Shown here in pieces: positions 11,181 through 11,182 of a stretch of 11,182 nucleotides of DNA. The DNA comes from Tannerella sp. (GTDB lineage: Bacteria > Bacteroidota > Bacteroidia > Bacteroidales > Tannerellaceae): contig JAITMT010000209.1 in NCBI GenBank assembly GCA_031277235.1, positions 1 to 11,182 of the forward strand. Reading direction: 5' to 3'. The position numbers and the translations under genes are program-made. Under the pieces are notes generated by a model. The model had not been told where the DNA came from, did no database searches, and was given only the letters and a program-made list of their open reading frames with translations. How positions within the stretch are numbered: the first letter of the stretch is position 1; each line of letters opens with the position of its first letter.

Positions 11181-11182
11181 TC

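Overview
The window looks like a Bacteroidetes (probably Bacteroidales) chromosome carrying an AT-rich accessory segment. The best evidence for the phylum is the promoter type: at least five copies of the -7 element TAnnTTTG occur at sensible places, two of them with a TTTG box exactly 20 bp upstream. Families such as the HigBA-like pair, the PemK/MazF-antitoxin pair and the tyrosine recombinase are also of Bacteroidetes type. There are no tools behind these calls; family names rest on motifs read by eye.

Layout. 1-1256 (minus): a secreted nucleoside hydrolase followed after 23 bp by the N-terminal part of a T4 Rnl1-like RNA ligase that runs off the left edge. 1257-1454: divergent intergenic region with a perfect 12-bp direct repeat at 21-bp pitch. 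1455-3302 (plus): operon of a stand-alone LytTR DNA-binding protein, a single-pass membrane protein with a phosphodiester-glycosidase-like periplasmic domain, and a broken lipoprotein gene. 3386-3832: remnant of a higB toxin gene fused to an intact higA antitoxin, behind a near-ideal promoter and an inverted-repeat operator. 3868-4701 (minus): NodB/polysaccharide-deacetylase-like exported protein whose upstream region carries the same 12-bp direct repeat as the LytTR promoter, at the same pitch and nearly the same distance from the -7 box. 5002-5636 (minus): tRNA-Pro(UGG) with a MazF-type toxin-antitoxin pair directly behind its 3' end.

From about 5640 the sequence is AT-richer and looks like an accessory, probably integrative, element: tyrosine recombinase (6015-7223) with three palindromic 12-bp repeats just before its start; an unrecognised protein (7370-7924, minus); an 806-bp gene-poor region (7925-8730) with nested inverted repeats, a textbook promoter, a structured leader and an array of palindromic repeats; a 622-residue SF2 helicase-like protein (8731-10599); a small minus-strand gene (10638-10826); and a small plus-strand ORF (11019-11180) at the right edge.

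How it may work together. The two most interesting signals are (i) a predicted small LytTR regulon linking an envelope-associated operon to a deacetylase-like gene through an identical operator, and (ii) a repeat array plus SF2 helicase in an integrase-bearing segment, which resembles an origin/initiator module or a self-regulating helicase operon. Both are inferences from sequence layout; element borders are not visible in this window.
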